Below are positions 36,096 to 45,770 of a DNA stretch of 64,000 nucleotides, in pieces. A program made the translations under genes and the position numbers. The first letter of the stretch is position 1; the number at the start of each line of letters is the position of its first letter. This DNA is from GCA-2718815 sp963578105 (lineage in GTDB: Bacteria > Planctomycetota > Planctomycetia > Pirellulales > Pirellulaceae), in contig CAUZBP010000014.1 of assembly GCA_963578105.1 (NCBI GenBank), positions 1 through 64,000 on the forward strand. Direction: 5' to 3'. Below the pieces are notes generated by a model. That model saw only the letters and a program-made list of their open reading frames with translations, searched no databases and was not told where the DNA came from.

Positions 36096-36686
36096 GGAAA
36101 AACCTTTTTGCCGTTAGTTCAAGCCGGTGTGTGTAACCGGCATAGTCGCAATAATCGGCAAAGTTTCTCAGGTTCTTTGCTAGGAATTCAAAGACCACGC
36201 GAAAAAGACTGAACTAGCAGACCGGAAGCCCCAATCAGGCGGAATTCCACGGACTGGATGGCTAACCTGCTAGCCGAGCAGTCACATGCCTTTCAATCCA
36301 GTCAGAACCGAAATGTGTTCTTCCCGGAAAAACCCTTTTGTTTGACAATTTTCTTGCAACTACTTAGAGTGAGTGGATCTGGTCAACTGCCAAACCGGAT
36401 CAATAAAATCCCATTCTCCAGTGTGGCAAATCGGCCTCATGCGTGTCAGTTTGTCCTCTTTTACGGTCTTTTCTCCCCAGAATGACGATCGGAGTCGGTT
36501 GGTCAGAGACGGGCATGGGGAACAAATGGTGGCCTGCTGCCGAAGGATCGGACACTTTCGGATTTCATTAGGAAAAAGATCCTTTCAGGCACGTCTTTTG
36601 CGATCGTAAACCCGCAATCCAGAACTCCAACGCTCCATGATATCTGGGTTAAACACTTTTCGAATCATTCCACAAAGCGACTTCTC
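36096..36686. other. divergent promoter region between export and exosortase genes
   Basis: About 590 bp hold the control regions of the minus-strand Wza-like gene and the plus-strand exosortase operon. A good plus-strand promoter lies at 36342-36370, leaving a leader of about 310 nt before the exosortase ATG. ORFs in the leader lack ribosome sites. I recognised no known riboswitch class. Confidence 0.45.
36342..36370 (+). promoter_or_regulatory. sigma-70-like promoter for exosortase operon
   Basis: TTGACA at 36342-36347 and TAGAGT at 36365-36370 are separated by 17 bp. The next plus-strand gene is the exosortase at 36687, so the mRNA would have an unusually long leader of about 310 nt. Confidence 0.5.
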
Positions 36687-37658
36687 ATGATGCACCAAGA
36701 TCCGAAACCGCCACGAATCAAGACAGCCGCAAGATCTGAGTCTTCCGTAACCATTCCCGCTGACCAGCGTTCCCCCATCATCCTTATTTCCGTAATGACG
36801 CTGGTCTTTTGTTTGGTCTACGCGAACTCACTCTATAACAGCGCCCTTACATGGTCGGATCCCCAATATTCGCATGGATACTTGGTACCCGTTTTTGCCC
36901 TGGTCCTACTGTGGATGAGGCGCAAGCCATTTGAATCCCCTGCGAACTGGGAGCGATGGGTAGGTGTTGGCCTGATCACTTTTGGAATTGTGACACGTGC
37001 CATCTGTTCTCACTACGTCATCATGACGGTTGACAATGTGAGCCTCATACCGTGCCTGCTGGGCATCTTCACCATGGTGGGTGGTCTACGTTGCTTGAAA
37101 TGGGCGAGTCCTCCCATTGGTTTTCTGATCTTCATGTTTCCCCTGCCGGATCTCATCGTCGATTCGATATTGCGTCCGCTTCAGACTCTGGCCACGAGAG
37201 CCAGTACCTTTCTGCTACAGACAATGGGTGTTGAAGCGTATCGCGTCGGTAACGTGATCAAATTGGACCAGACGGATATGGGAATCATCGATCAATGTAG
37301 CGGACTTCGGATGCTCACGATTTTCATCGCCATGTCTGCAGCCATCGCAATGATTATGACTCATCGACCGAACTGGGAACGACTGATGTTGCTCGTCAGC
37401 GCCATCCCGATTGCCCTTATCGCCAACGTACTTCGCATCACCGCCATGGGCTTGGGTTACCACCTGAATTTTGAACAGGAATTTGTAGACACCTTTTTGC
37501 ACGAGTGGGCAGGGTTGTTCATGATGCCCATCGCACTGGGATTATTATTTCTGGAAATGCAAATCCTCGCCAAGCTTGTCATTGAAACATCGTCAACCCC
37601 TGCTCCCGTACGAATCCCCTCGTCTCAGCAAACTACTGGCTCGTCCAAACGACGTTAG
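36687..37658 (+). CDS. exosortase (PEP-CTERM sorting transpeptidase)
   Basis: The 323-residue multi-pass membrane protein has about eight helices. The family's catalytic residues are present: Cys204 in IDQCSGLRM, Arg250 in ANVLRIT and His272 in FLHEWAG. The N-terminal block YSHGYLVPVFALVLLWMRR is also typical. Exosortases cut PEP-CTERM proteins at the cytoplasmic membrane and are nearly always found with exopolysaccharide loci. It is followed by the Wzc-like and EpsI genes on the same strand, and the PEP-CTERM protein at 10463 is a likely substrate. The C-terminal tail after the last helix is Pro/Ser-rich. The exosortase subtype cannot be fixed by eye. Confidence 0.92.
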   Translation: MMHQDPKPPRIKTAARSESSVTIPADQRSPIILISVMTLVFCLVYANSLYNSALTWSDPQYSHGYLVPVFALVLLWMRRKPFESPANWERWVGVGLITFGIVTRAICSHYVIMTVDNVSLIPCLLGIFTMVGGLRCLKWASPPIGFLIFMFPLPDLIVDSILRPLQTLATRASTFLLQTMGVEAYRVGNVIKLDQTDMGIIDQCSGLRMLTIFIAMSAAIAMIMTHRPNWERLMLLVSAIPIALIANVLRITAMGLGYHLNFEQEFVDTFLHEWAGLFMMPIALGLLFLEMQILAKLVIETSSTPAPVRIPSSQQTTGSSKRR

Positions 37659-37849
37659 TGCCGCGGGGAATAGCTTTTCGGCGTCGGACGGAATCGCACC
37701 CTGATTTACCACGGTGACCAACAATCATCAAAAAACGGCTACTTTACCGGCTGGACACGAACCAAAGACCACACTGACTCGTATAACGGCTGCTCGAGCC
37801 AGATCATAGAAAAAACAGCCGCTTCATAGTGCATTTCAATCAATAAGCA

Positions 37850-37870
37850 GTGGTGTGCATTTCACACCAC
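37850..37870 (+). promoter_or_regulatory. perfect hairpin upstream of Wzc-like gene
   Basis: GTGGTGTG (37850-37857) and CACACCAC (37863-37870) form an 8-bp stem with a 5-base loop, ending 35 bp before the ATG at 37906. No T run follows at once, so it is more likely an operator or mRNA-leader structure than a terminator. Confidence 0.4.
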
Positions 37871-37905
37871 CCTCGATTTGACATCCCTTAGGAGATCTAA
37901 CGCCA

Positions 37906-40167
37906 ATGTCAATTAACGACCCCAATTCCGGTTCGCACGCGAACTTGCCGATGGTGACAGAAACTTCCAGAGGCTCCTTGGCGGCACTTCCCGCAGTCGG
38001 TATGCCCTGGTCTGAAGCACCTGCGCCTGAAGAAGGTCTCAATCTGGGACGTTTCTTGCATTCTCTGAGGCGGCATTGGCTGTTGTCGTTGATTACGGGT
38101 TTCTTCGTTGCTGCCTGCCTGAGCGTTGTCTTGCACCTGGTGATTCCCTTGAACTATGACGCCCAGGCACTCATTCGTGTTCGGCGTGAAAACAAGGAAA
38201 TCTTCTCGCGTTCACAAACGCGTTACGACGACCTCCGCGACTACGAAACGTTCAAGAAAACACAAGCGGCATTAATTAAGAGTACTTTTGTGGTCCAATC
38301 TGCTTTACGGAAGGAAGAAATCGGGCAGCTTCCCATGGTGAAAGCAGAAGAAGATCCGGCATCATGGCTTGCCGATGAGTTGAGAGTTTCCAACCCGGAA
38401 GATTCCGAAATTTTGAGTGTCAGCTTGAGGGGTGAAAACCGGGAGGAAATTAGAAAACTTGTGAACGCAGTCGTCGAATCGTACGTGGAAGAGATCGTGC
38501 AGGCTGAACGGGACAATGATTTGGAACGACTCCGAATCCTGAAGAACAGCTACCGTTCAAATGTAACTGACGTCAAGGAACTTCAGGAAACTATTTCCAC
38601 ACTGTCGAAGGAGGTCGGTTCTCTGTCATCCGAAAGTGTGGAAGTAGTCCACCAGATTCAGATGGACCAGCTGATGCGTACAAAGAGCCGGCGGGACAAG
38701 GTGCTATTCGAATTACAAGACGTTAAAACCAACCTGGTGGTTTTACAACAACGCCGTGACCAAGGTAGCTACACGCCCAGCGAACACGAAATCGAAGACG
38801 CTATGGAAATGGATCCCTTTTACGCGGAGGCGAAAAGCCGTCTGTTGTCGCTAAAGAACGAGCACCGTTCTCAAAACGCTAGAGGCAACGTCGCTGCCTT
38901 GCGTCAGCTTCAGCCGGCAATGCAACAGGCCTATTCAGAAGTAGAACAGTTGAAGTCTGAACTGTATGAGCGAGTCGTTGACAGGATTCGACGAATGTCC
39001 AATCGCGATCCAGGCACGGAGAAGGACCTGATTAGCATGCTGGAAACGGAGCGAATCCTGCTGACCCAACAATTTCAGGCAATCCACGAACAGCATGTAA
39101 AACAAGAACAAGACATCGGAGATTCGATCGGATTCAGTGCCGACCTGGAAATGCGCAAAGCCGAACTGCAAAACGTAACGCACATGATGGAAATAACAAG
39201 AACAGAAATGGATTCATTGGACCTGGAACTAAAAAAACGGGCCCGGATTAGTGTGATCCAAGAAGCAATCGTGCCAGAGGTAAGTGACTGGGTTTTCAAA
39301 TACGGTATCATCTTCGTCTTGTTTACAACCGCGCTGGGAAGCACGGTGTTTGGTATCGCCTATTGGGATTACCAGACAATGAAGGTCAATAATTCCAGTG
39401 ACGTGCCGGGCCGCACGAATGTCCGTGTCGTGGGTTCTTTGCCCGCTCTAGACCGACGTGGCCGTTCGATGTTTTCCTGGGGTGGTCTTAGCGGTAGTTC
39501 ACTGGAAGCTGTCCTGACCGAATCTATCGACAGTATCCGCACAGCAATTCTTTGCGGCAATGGCGATCACCCATTGCACGTCGTGATGGTGACCAGTGCG
39601 ATTGCCCAAGAAGGTAAAACCACTCTGGCAGGACAACTGGCAATCAGTCTGGCACGGTCAGGACGTCGCACCTTGCTGATCGATGCCGACGTCCATAATC
39701 CTCAACAGCACCATGTGTTCAGCCTTCCTTTTGGACGTGGTTTCTGCGAACTATTGCGAGGTGAATCAACGTTGGACCAAGTCGTTCAACACGTTTCGGT
39801 CGAAGGCCTTTCCATGATCACGGCCGGATACTGCAACCAGGCCAGTCTGCGAGCCTTGACCACCGAGTCGGTACAAAACGTTTTCTCGCAGTTACGGTCT
39901 GAATTTGACTTCATCGTTGTCGACTCCGGACCGGTACTGGTAGGTGCTGATCCCTTACTGCTCGGTCAACACGCCGATACCACTTTGCTTTCACTGTGCC
40001 GGGATATCAGCCGAATTCCAAAAATCAACGAGGCCTATGACCGGTTGCAAGCAGTCGGCGTCAACATCATGGGTGCCGTTCTCAACGGTGTCGCAGTCGA
40101 AGTGCGACGCAGTAAAGTTGAACTCGTCTACGATGAGGACGCGGATTCAGAAAACAGGGCTGTGTAA
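37906..40167 (+). CDS. Wzc-like polysaccharide co-polymerase with BY-kinase domain
   Basis: The 753-residue protein has an N-terminal Wzz domain with membrane segments near 60-82 (LSLITGFFVAACLSVVLHL) and 463-485. Between them is a long periplasmic coiled coil. The cytoplasmic ATPase has Walker A SAIAQEGKTTLA (Lys571), Walker A' LLIDADVHNPQ and Walker B FIVVDSGPVL. BY-kinases control chain length and export through autophosphorylation of a C-terminal Tyr cluster. Here the tail (VELVYDEDADSENRAV) has a single Tyr, so a cluster is missing. It sits between the exosortase and EpsI genes and should partner the Wza-like protein. Confidence 0.9.
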   Translation: MSINDPNSGSHANLPMVTETSRGSLAALPAVGMPWSEAPAPEEGLNLGRFLHSLRRHWLLSLITGFFVAACLSVVLHLVIPLNYDAQALIRVRRENKEIFSRSQTRYDDLRDYETFKKTQAALIKSTFVVQSALRKEEIGQLPMVKAEEDPASWLADELRVSNPEDSEILSVSLRGENREEIRKLVNAVVESYVEEIVQAERDNDLERLRILKNSYRSNVTDVKELQETISTLSKEVGSLSSESVEVVHQIQMDQLMRTKSRRDKVLFELQDVKTNLVVLQQRRDQGSYTPSEHEIEDAMEMDPFYAEAKSRLLSLKNEHRSQNARGNVAALRQLQPAMQQAYSEVEQLKSELYERVVDRIRRMSNRDPGTEKDLISMLETERILLTQQFQAIHEQHVKQEQDIGDSIGFSADLEMRKAELQNVTHMMEITRTEMDSLDLELKKRARISVIQEAIVPEVSDWVFKYGIIFVLFTTALGSTVFGIAYWDYQTMKVNNSSDVPGRTNVRVVGSLPALDRRGRSMFSWGGLSGSSLEAVLTESIDSIRTAILCGNGDHPLHVVMVTSAIAQEGKTTLAGQLAISLARSGRRTLLIDADVHNPQQHHVFSLPFGRGFCELLRGESTLDQVVQHVSVEGLSMITAGYCNQASLRALTTESVQNVFSQLRSEFDFIVVDSGPVLVGADPLLLGQHADTTLLSLCRDISRIPKINEAYDRLQAVGVNIMGAVLNGVAVEVRRSKVELVYDEDADSENRAV

Positions 40168-40230
40168 AGAAACTACGTTCAATGACTTTCCTGTCCGATA
40201 CATAACCTCTACATATAAAGAAGAATTACT

Positions 40231-40926
40231 ATGGTGAAACAGTATGCAATTCCTCTCACCGTGGTTTTGGTCATCGTCGCGATAGGTACCTGGAAACAGG
40301 GTGTCTATACGGACCGATTCACTTGGATCGAGCAGGACACGGAACAACTGGATAACTTTACGAAGCGACTGGAACATGTACCCCTGGAATTCGGTGACTG
40401 GGTAGGTGAAATCAAAGCTTATAACGAGGATCAGTTCATACGCTCTAAATGTAACGGCTGTTTTTCCAGTATGTACGAGAACAAACGTACCGGGGATGCC
40501 GTGACGGTGTACCTGGTTTCAGGCACTGCACGTAACACGACAATTCACACTCCGGACTGGTGCTATCGCGGAGCCGGTTATGACATGCAGGCGAAACCGA
40601 ATTCCTATAAGATCGCCAGTGAAGACATGTCATCCGAGTTTGCAACCACCACCTTTAGCCGCGAAACTGCATTCGAACAACAACATCTGCGCATATTCTG
40701 GACTTTTACTGAAAACGGCACGTGGGAAGGACCAGTACGGGCGAAAATTCATTTTGCGGGCAAGTCGGCCCTGTTCAAAATGTACTTAATCAGCCCCATC
40801 CTAAAGCGCGACGATAGTGTCGAAGCATCTCCCGCGAAGAAATTCGCGGAAGATTTCATGCCCATACTCACCAGAGTCCTGTTCCCTCCGGCCGAAAATG
40901 AAGCAGAAACCTCAACGCCTTCCTAG
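40231..40926 (+). CDS. EpsI-family exosortase-associated protein
   Basis: The 231-residue protein has one N-terminal membrane segment (YAIPLTVVLVIVAIGTW) and a periplasmic domain with the EpsI signature HTPDWCYRGAGY (Cys111). Upstream are LEFGDWVGEIKAYNEDQF and VTVYLVSGTARNTTIHTPDW. EpsI domains occur fused to or beside exosortases in exopolysaccharide loci; the exact activity is unknown, but the conserved Cys suggests catalysis. It starts 63 bp after the Wzc-like gene, completing an exosortase-Wzc-EpsI operon. Confidence 0.88.
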   Translation: MVKQYAIPLTVVLVIVAIGTWKQGVYTDRFTWIEQDTEQLDNFTKRLEHVPLEFGDWVGEIKAYNEDQFIRSKCNGCFSSMYENKRTGDAVTVYLVSGTARNTTIHTPDWCYRGAGYDMQAKPNSYKIASEDMSSEFATTTFSRETAFEQQHLRIFWTFTENGTWEGPVRAKIHFAGKSALFKMYLISPILKRDDSVEASPAKKFAEDFMPILTRVLFPPAENEAETSTPS

Positions 40927-41452
40927 GCGCGCTCACAAAATTTGCAGTTCACCCGGCTAGAGCGACTCACCAAAACAGGGCGGTAGGTCTCACCACGCGA
41001 TTCTGGCGGTTGCTGTCAGGAGAAAGACTCCCAGGCTTCTTCAGCACGGTGTTTCCAACATCCCCAAACCAAAAAAGAGGCTGAAACAAACCCTTTTTTG
41101 AGTCAAAAGGCAAGGCTGCAGTCAGGACTCCTTCTTCACTGCAAACCAATGGCTGTGAAATCGCTTGGAAATCTTGTTCGTGGATCGCCTGCTGCAAGCA
41201 CCAGCCATGGGGAATTCGACGTCGATGTCGCACACGGGCAAGGTAAGAGAAACTGTCACTGATCAGGTGTACAAATCGGCCAGATGCCCTTCCAGCAACC
41301 CCCAGACACGCCACCCGGGACCGAAAGGCCAAATCACGCATTCTCTGAGTTCGCGCTCCAAAATATAATATTCACCTTTGGTTAATCTGGCGCACCCAGT
41401 CCTGCGGAATGGCTTGTCCGTTCCCCACAAACATCTGACAATTGATATTATT
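40927..41452 (-). other. intergenic with one doubtful minus-strand ORF (40967-41341)
   Basis: A minus-strand ORF of 124 codons starts at ATG 41341 with GGAG about 15 bases upstream. It reads fairly protein-like in its second half (PLVCSEEGVLTAALPFD, LFQPLFWFGDVGNTV) and has no known family. It could be a small hypothetical gene or chance. No repeat or terminator was seen. Confidence 0.3.
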
Positions 41453-42514
41453 ATGACATCGGATCACAGTTTCTTTCCTGTGAAAATTCACTTTGTGGGG
41501 GTCCAGCGTGATCAGCCTTCTATTCCCTTGTATCTGGCTGTTCAGGGCAACCAAGAGCAACTGGCGGCAATCGACCAGACCGGCACGGATCTCGGTCGCT
41601 TTGAACGGCTTCGGAAAAACTTGGCGGACTATTTTATTTCCGTAAGTTCTGAGGAAGCTGACTTGTTTGTCTATCCACATCCCTACAGTGACGGACCCCA
41701 AACTCGCAACGCTGGAAAACTGGCAAAACGCCGTGGGCTTCCTTGCTTATTTTTTCGTGGTTCCGATAGTGTCACTCCCGAATTTCCTGATTGGGGCGTT
41801 GTCTATCGCACTTCGATTTCAGAGTCTCGGGTGACTCCAAAAGAACGCGCGATGCCGGCGTTTAGCGACGATTTTTTGCGAGAAAGGAAGGGCAATGTCC
41901 TTCTCCGGAAAAAGGGAGACGTTCCCTCGATTGGATTTTGTGGGTTTGTGGGAACGCCAGCGTACCGAATCCTGTATCGTTTACAGGGCCGTCATCAAAA
42001 AGCACGTGGTCTAAAAATTCGCAACGCTGTTCTGCGACTGCTGGAACGGGCATCTGTTGGAAAAACCCGCTTCATTCGTCGTTCTCAATTCTGGGGTGGC
42101 GCGTTATCCCGCTTCAAGACTGCTTCTCAGGCCGCAGCGACCGTCCGACAAGAGTACCTCGATAGCCTTTTTGAAAACGACTATATTGTATGTGTTCGAG
42201 GTGCGGGAAATTTTTCTTTTCGATTTTACGAGACGCTGGCAGTTGGCAGGATTCCACTTTTCATCAATACTGATTGCCTTTTACCCTTTGCCGATGAAAT
42301 CGACTGGCGTAAACACTGTGTCTGGATAGAAGAAGACGAGTTGGACCAGATTGGGAAAAAACTCCACGAATTCCATCGGAATATTTCTGAAGAAGACTTC
42401 AAGAATATGCAATTGAAAAATCGACAACTATGGGAACAATATCTCCGTCCGCTCGAGTGTTACCAAAATATATGTCGTCGTGAAATGCGAGGCTTTCCAC
42501 AAATCAACTCCTGA
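41453..42514 (+). CDS. exostosin (GT47)-like glycosyltransferase
   Basis: The gene encodes 353 residues from ATG 41453; an upstream TTG-started form to 41378 is less likely. Evidence for the exostosin family is the C-terminal block FSFRFYETLAVGRIPLFINTDCLLPFADEIDW, which matches the nucleotide-sugar binding part of GT47 enzymes. Upstream are FVYPHPYSDG and IGFCGFVGTPAYR. It would add a sugar, possibly a uronic acid, xylose or galactose, to the polymer. It follows the EpsI gene after about 500 bp. Confidence 0.78.
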   Translation: MTSDHSFFPVKIHFVGVQRDQPSIPLYLAVQGNQEQLAAIDQTGTDLGRFERLRKNLADYFISVSSEEADLFVYPHPYSDGPQTRNAGKLAKRRGLPCLFFRGSDSVTPEFPDWGVVYRTSISESRVTPKERAMPAFSDDFLRERKGNVLLRKKGDVPSIGFCGFVGTPAYRILYRLQGRHQKARGLKIRNAVLRLLERASVGKTRFIRRSQFWGGALSRFKTASQAAATVRQEYLDSLFENDYIVCVRGAGNFSFRFYETLAVGRIPLFINTDCLLPFADEIDWRKHCVWIEEDELDQIGKKLHEFHRNISEEDFKNMQLKNRQLWEQYLRPLECYQNICRREMRGFPQINS

Positions 42515-42632
42515 AACAGAAGTGACGTTCACCCGTTCCCCCCTCCCGGTTTTCCTGCACAAATTGGCAGTCGTTTCAGTTATGGAGAAAAACAAGGGAA
42601 CTGTTTTTCGCGACCTCACCAGGAAGAAGAAG

Positions 42633-44846
42633 ATGCCAACTGCTTCAAGCAGCCCCATCCGTTGCCAATCAGGGGTCTGCTATGCTGGCAACACCACTCC
42701 AGCACGTTACTTAACCATACGAACGTTACTGGTAGTTTGGGTGTTGGCATTTTGTGCATTCGAATCTCGTGCATATGCTGGTGGTGGCCCTCAGAACGTA
42801 CTTGTCGTTGTCAACTCACGTAGCTGGTCCTCTTGTACGATTGCCAATTACTTTTGTGCCTTGAGAGACGTGCCCGCGGGCAATGTGGTCTATCTCGACT
42901 GGCAAGACCATGTTGATCAAACAGACATCCAGAAATTCCGGGATAAGATTCTCGGTCCCATCCTCCAGGCAATCGAACAACGCCACCTGGCAGGACAGAT
43001 TGATTACATCGTTTACTCGAGTGACCTTCCTTATGCAATTTCTTACAAAAAAGAACTGAAGAATACACAAGTTCGCTGGCCAACCGCCTCACTCACTGGA
43101 CTCACCTACCTGGCCCCACTGGTCATGGCGAAACGCGAGGAATTTTCTGCTCACAATGTGAACTGGTACATGCGTCCCTGGCTTGTTCAACCCACGGAAA
43201 GCGGGCGACCTGTTCCCGATAGCCGGGGGTTCTGCAGCGCCTACGGTTGGACAGTCGCGCGCGAGCAAGTTAGTGAAGCTGGCCAACATTATATTCTTTC
43301 CACCATGCTTGGATTTACCAGCGGTCGGGGAAACTCAGTTTCCGAGGTCATCCGCTCTCTGCGCAAAAGCGCCGGAGCAGATGGAACATTTCCCTCTGGA
43401 ACAATCTATTTTGCACAGAACACTGACGTGCGGTCCCGTGTACGACAACATGCCTTTGAACCAGTGGCGCGTGAACTAAGATCCCTGGGCATCAAGTCCC
43501 AGATCGTCCAGGGAATCGTTCCACAAGGCAAGCCGGATGTACAAGGATTGACAACCGGGCAAGCAGAACTGAACTGGACGCAAGCCAACAACAAGGTCCT
43601 GGCGGGCGCCATCTGCGAGAATTTCACAAGCTTCGGCGCAGTCCTGGCGGAGCACGGTACACAAACCCCGCTATCCGATTTTGTCCGTGCCGGGGCCGCT
43701 GGCTCGAGCGGCACGGTAGCAGAACCCATGTCACTCATCAACAAGTTCCCCCATCCTATGCTGCATGTTCACTACGCGCGGGGCTGTTCCCTGGCCGAAG
43801 CCTTCTACCAATCTGTGCATGGTCCCTATCAACTACTGATTGTCGGTGACCCACTCTGCCGTCCCTGGGCCAAAATTCCAAAGGTTGGCGTCAAGGGGAT
43901 TCAGGCTGGGCAAGTCGTCAACGGAACTGTGCAGATCACACCAATCATCCTTTCGCCCAAAGATTTTCGGCCCGGCTACTTCGAAATCTACTTACAAGGA
44001 CAAAAATTAGCTATTGTCCAGGCAGATCAATCGTGGGATCTGGATACCACGAAACTTGGTGATGGTTATCTCGAATTACGTGTGGTGGCTGTGGATTCGG
44101 CGGCAATACAGACTCAGGGACATCTCACACTGCCTTTTACTATCAACAATAATGACAAACAGATCGAATTCAGCATCCAGCCGAGCGACTCCGTGAATTG
44201 GAATGAAAAACTGATCGTCACGGCCGCTTGTCCAGGCAGTCGCGAAATTGTCATTTTCCAGCACCGCCGCGTACTGGCCAAAATTGAGGGGGACCGAGGG
44301 CAGGCCGAAATTGATCCTCGCCTACTTGGCATGGGACGAATCACTTTATCCTGCATTGCCACCGGGCCCACGGACACTCCGGGATATGTCACTGCAAACC
44401 CGGTGCGAGTACACGTTACTCCTCCTCGCCCGCTCGCTTCCAAACCGGTGTCGGTGCAAAAGACGGTTCCCGGACTACTTCTGCGACAGAGCAACGGTAC
44501 GAAGCAGATTATCAAAAAGACGAATCGGGCCAATTGGCTCTCCGAGCAAGGAATCGGCCCCCGGGAGCCCTACATCCTTCAAGGCCATTTTCAAGTCCCT
44601 ACGGAAGACGTCTATCAGTTCCAGTTGGCCGTGAATGGCCCAGCGCAAATATGGGTGGACGGGAAGCTACTGTTCAAAAAGGAGGATGCTAACTATCGGT
44701 TCGACTATATACCCGTTGCCTTTCGTCGCGGGTGGCACCAAGTCGAACTGCGCGGGACCAGTCAATACTCACCCCGTGTTCATTTCGCCTTCGGTGGTCC
44801 CGGAACTCGCACCGTCGGGGCTGATCGTTTTAGATGTCGACCGTGA
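42633..44846 (+). CDS. TIGR03790-family secreted protein with PA14-like C-terminal domain
   Basis: The gene encodes 737 residues from ATG 42633, chosen for the AGGAAGAAG ribosome site just upstream; longer forms would overlap the GT47-like gene. A hydrophobic segment (TIRTLLVVWVLAFCAFESRAYA) is a signal peptide or anchor. The N-terminal half matches the TIGR03790 family: QNVLVVVNSRSWSS, IANYFCALRDVPAGNVVYLDW, DYIVYSSDLPYAI, and GDPLCRPWA near its end. The middle has beta-sandwich repeats. The last 130 residues (GHFQVPTEDVYQFQLAVNG, IWVDGKLL, GWHQVELRG) look like a PA14 carbohydrate-binding domain. The role is unknown; the location suggests it binds or processes the matrix. Confidence 0.8.
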   Translation: MPTASSSPIRCQSGVCYAGNTTPARYLTIRTLLVVWVLAFCAFESRAYAGGGPQNVLVVVNSRSWSSCTIANYFCALRDVPAGNVVYLDWQDHVDQTDIQKFRDKILGPILQAIEQRHLAGQIDYIVYSSDLPYAISYKKELKNTQVRWPTASLTGLTYLAPLVMAKREEFSAHNVNWYMRPWLVQPTESGRPVPDSRGFCSAYGWTVAREQVSEAGQHYILSTMLGFTSGRGNSVSEVIRSLRKSAGADGTFPSGTIYFAQNTDVRSRVRQHAFEPVARELRSLGIKSQIVQGIVPQGKPDVQGLTTGQAELNWTQANNKVLAGAICENFTSFGAVLAEHGTQTPLSDFVRAGAAGSSGTVAEPMSLINKFPHPMLHVHYARGCSLAEAFYQSVHGPYQLLIVGDPLCRPWAKIPKVGVKGIQAGQVVNGTVQITPIILSPKDFRPGYFEIYLQGQKLAIVQADQSWDLDTTKLGDGYLELRVVAVDSAAIQTQGHLTLPFTINNNDKQIEFSIQPSDSVNWNEKLIVTAACPGSREIVIFQHRRVLAKIEGDRGQAEIDPRLLGMGRITLSCIATGPTDTPGYVTANPVRVHVTPPRPLASKPVSVQKTVPGLLLRQSNGTKQIIKKTNRANWLSEQGIGPREPYILQGHFQVPTEDVYQFQLAVNGPAQIWVDGKLLFKKEDANYRFDYIPVAFRRGWHQVELRGTSQYSPRVHFAFGGPGTRTVGADRFRCRP

Positions 44847-45119
44847 AAATCAACCTGGCAACCCACGTCACAACCCGTTAAAGATGGCACCTTCGAAGTG
44901 ATTGATCTGGGCAGCAAGAACCTCTGGTCGTGGCTACGAAAACACCCCATCTTCGATCCTACCGTGATTCATCTCTTAACGACAGAATCGCTTCGAATTG
45001 ACTCAAGGATTCAACCATGAATGAACAACGGCGGTTTTGAGGCGCAGTTTCAATCTGTTTCGTGACGGAGTGGCCGATTTTTGTGAATGGTTTTAAACAA
45101 ACGCAGTGGAGATTTGTTT

Positions 45120-45575
45120 ATGCACGAAGCGTTTATGCGAATTGCCCTATCACAAGCTGAGCAGGCATATTCAGCCGACGAAGTACCCGTCGGGGCGGTG
45201 ATTGTTCGTGATGACAAGGTCATCGCCGCCGCGCATAATCAACGTGAAATATTGCGTGATCCCACAGCCCACGCGGAAATGCTCGCAATTACTCAGGCTG
45301 CGGAAGCGTGTCGCAGCTGGCGCCTGACGGATTGTGTGTTGTACGTGACACTGGAACCGTGTCCTATGTGTGCCGGAGCCATCATCCAGGCCAGGATACC
45401 GCTGGTGATCTATGGAACAGCCGATCCCAAAGCGGGTGCCGTGCGTACGTTGTTCCAGTTACTCGACGATCCTCGGCTGAACCACACTTGCCAGGTTGTA
45501 AGCGGTGTTTTGGACCAGCCCTGTGGTGAAATCCTCAGCCGCTTCTTTCGGGAAAAACGAAACTTAAAAGACTGA
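45120..45575 (+). CDS. tadA: tRNA adenosine(34) deaminase TadA
   Basis: The gene encodes 151 residues from ATG 45120, with GGAG 7 bases upstream; an ATG at 45087 lacks this. The zinc-dependent deaminase motif is complete: HAE at residues 51-53 and PCPMC with Cys81 and Cys84. VPVGAVIV, AHNQRE and YGTADPKAGAV are typical of TadA. It converts A34 to inosine in tRNA-Arg. It is a housekeeping gene inside the polysaccharide region and convergent with the acyltransferase gene. Confidence 0.93.
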   Translation: MHEAFMRIALSQAEQAYSADEVPVGAVIVRDDKVIAAAHNQREILRDPTAHAEMLAITQAAEACRSWRLTDCVLYVTLEPCPMCAGAIIQARIPLVIYGTADPKAGAVRTLFQLLDDPRLNHTCQVVSGVLDQPCGEILSRFFREKRNLKD

Positions 45576-45770
45576 TACCAGACGGTCCAACAACACCCCG
45601 TTCTCACCCGATGGACTCACACTCGGCACCTGTCCAAACCGGCTCGTCACACCTCGTGGTTGATCAGCCTATTGCCAGCCGGCTATCCTGTTCACACTGC
45701 GGGAACCAAGTTTCAGGTGGTTCTACTGAGGGTGGAATTTGGAAAAACGAACAGGAGGTTTCCACCACTG

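Noticed and set aside
36371..36686. Cyclic-di-GMP riboswitch in the exosortase leader
   Set aside because: The conserved GEMM core elements could not be found by eye.
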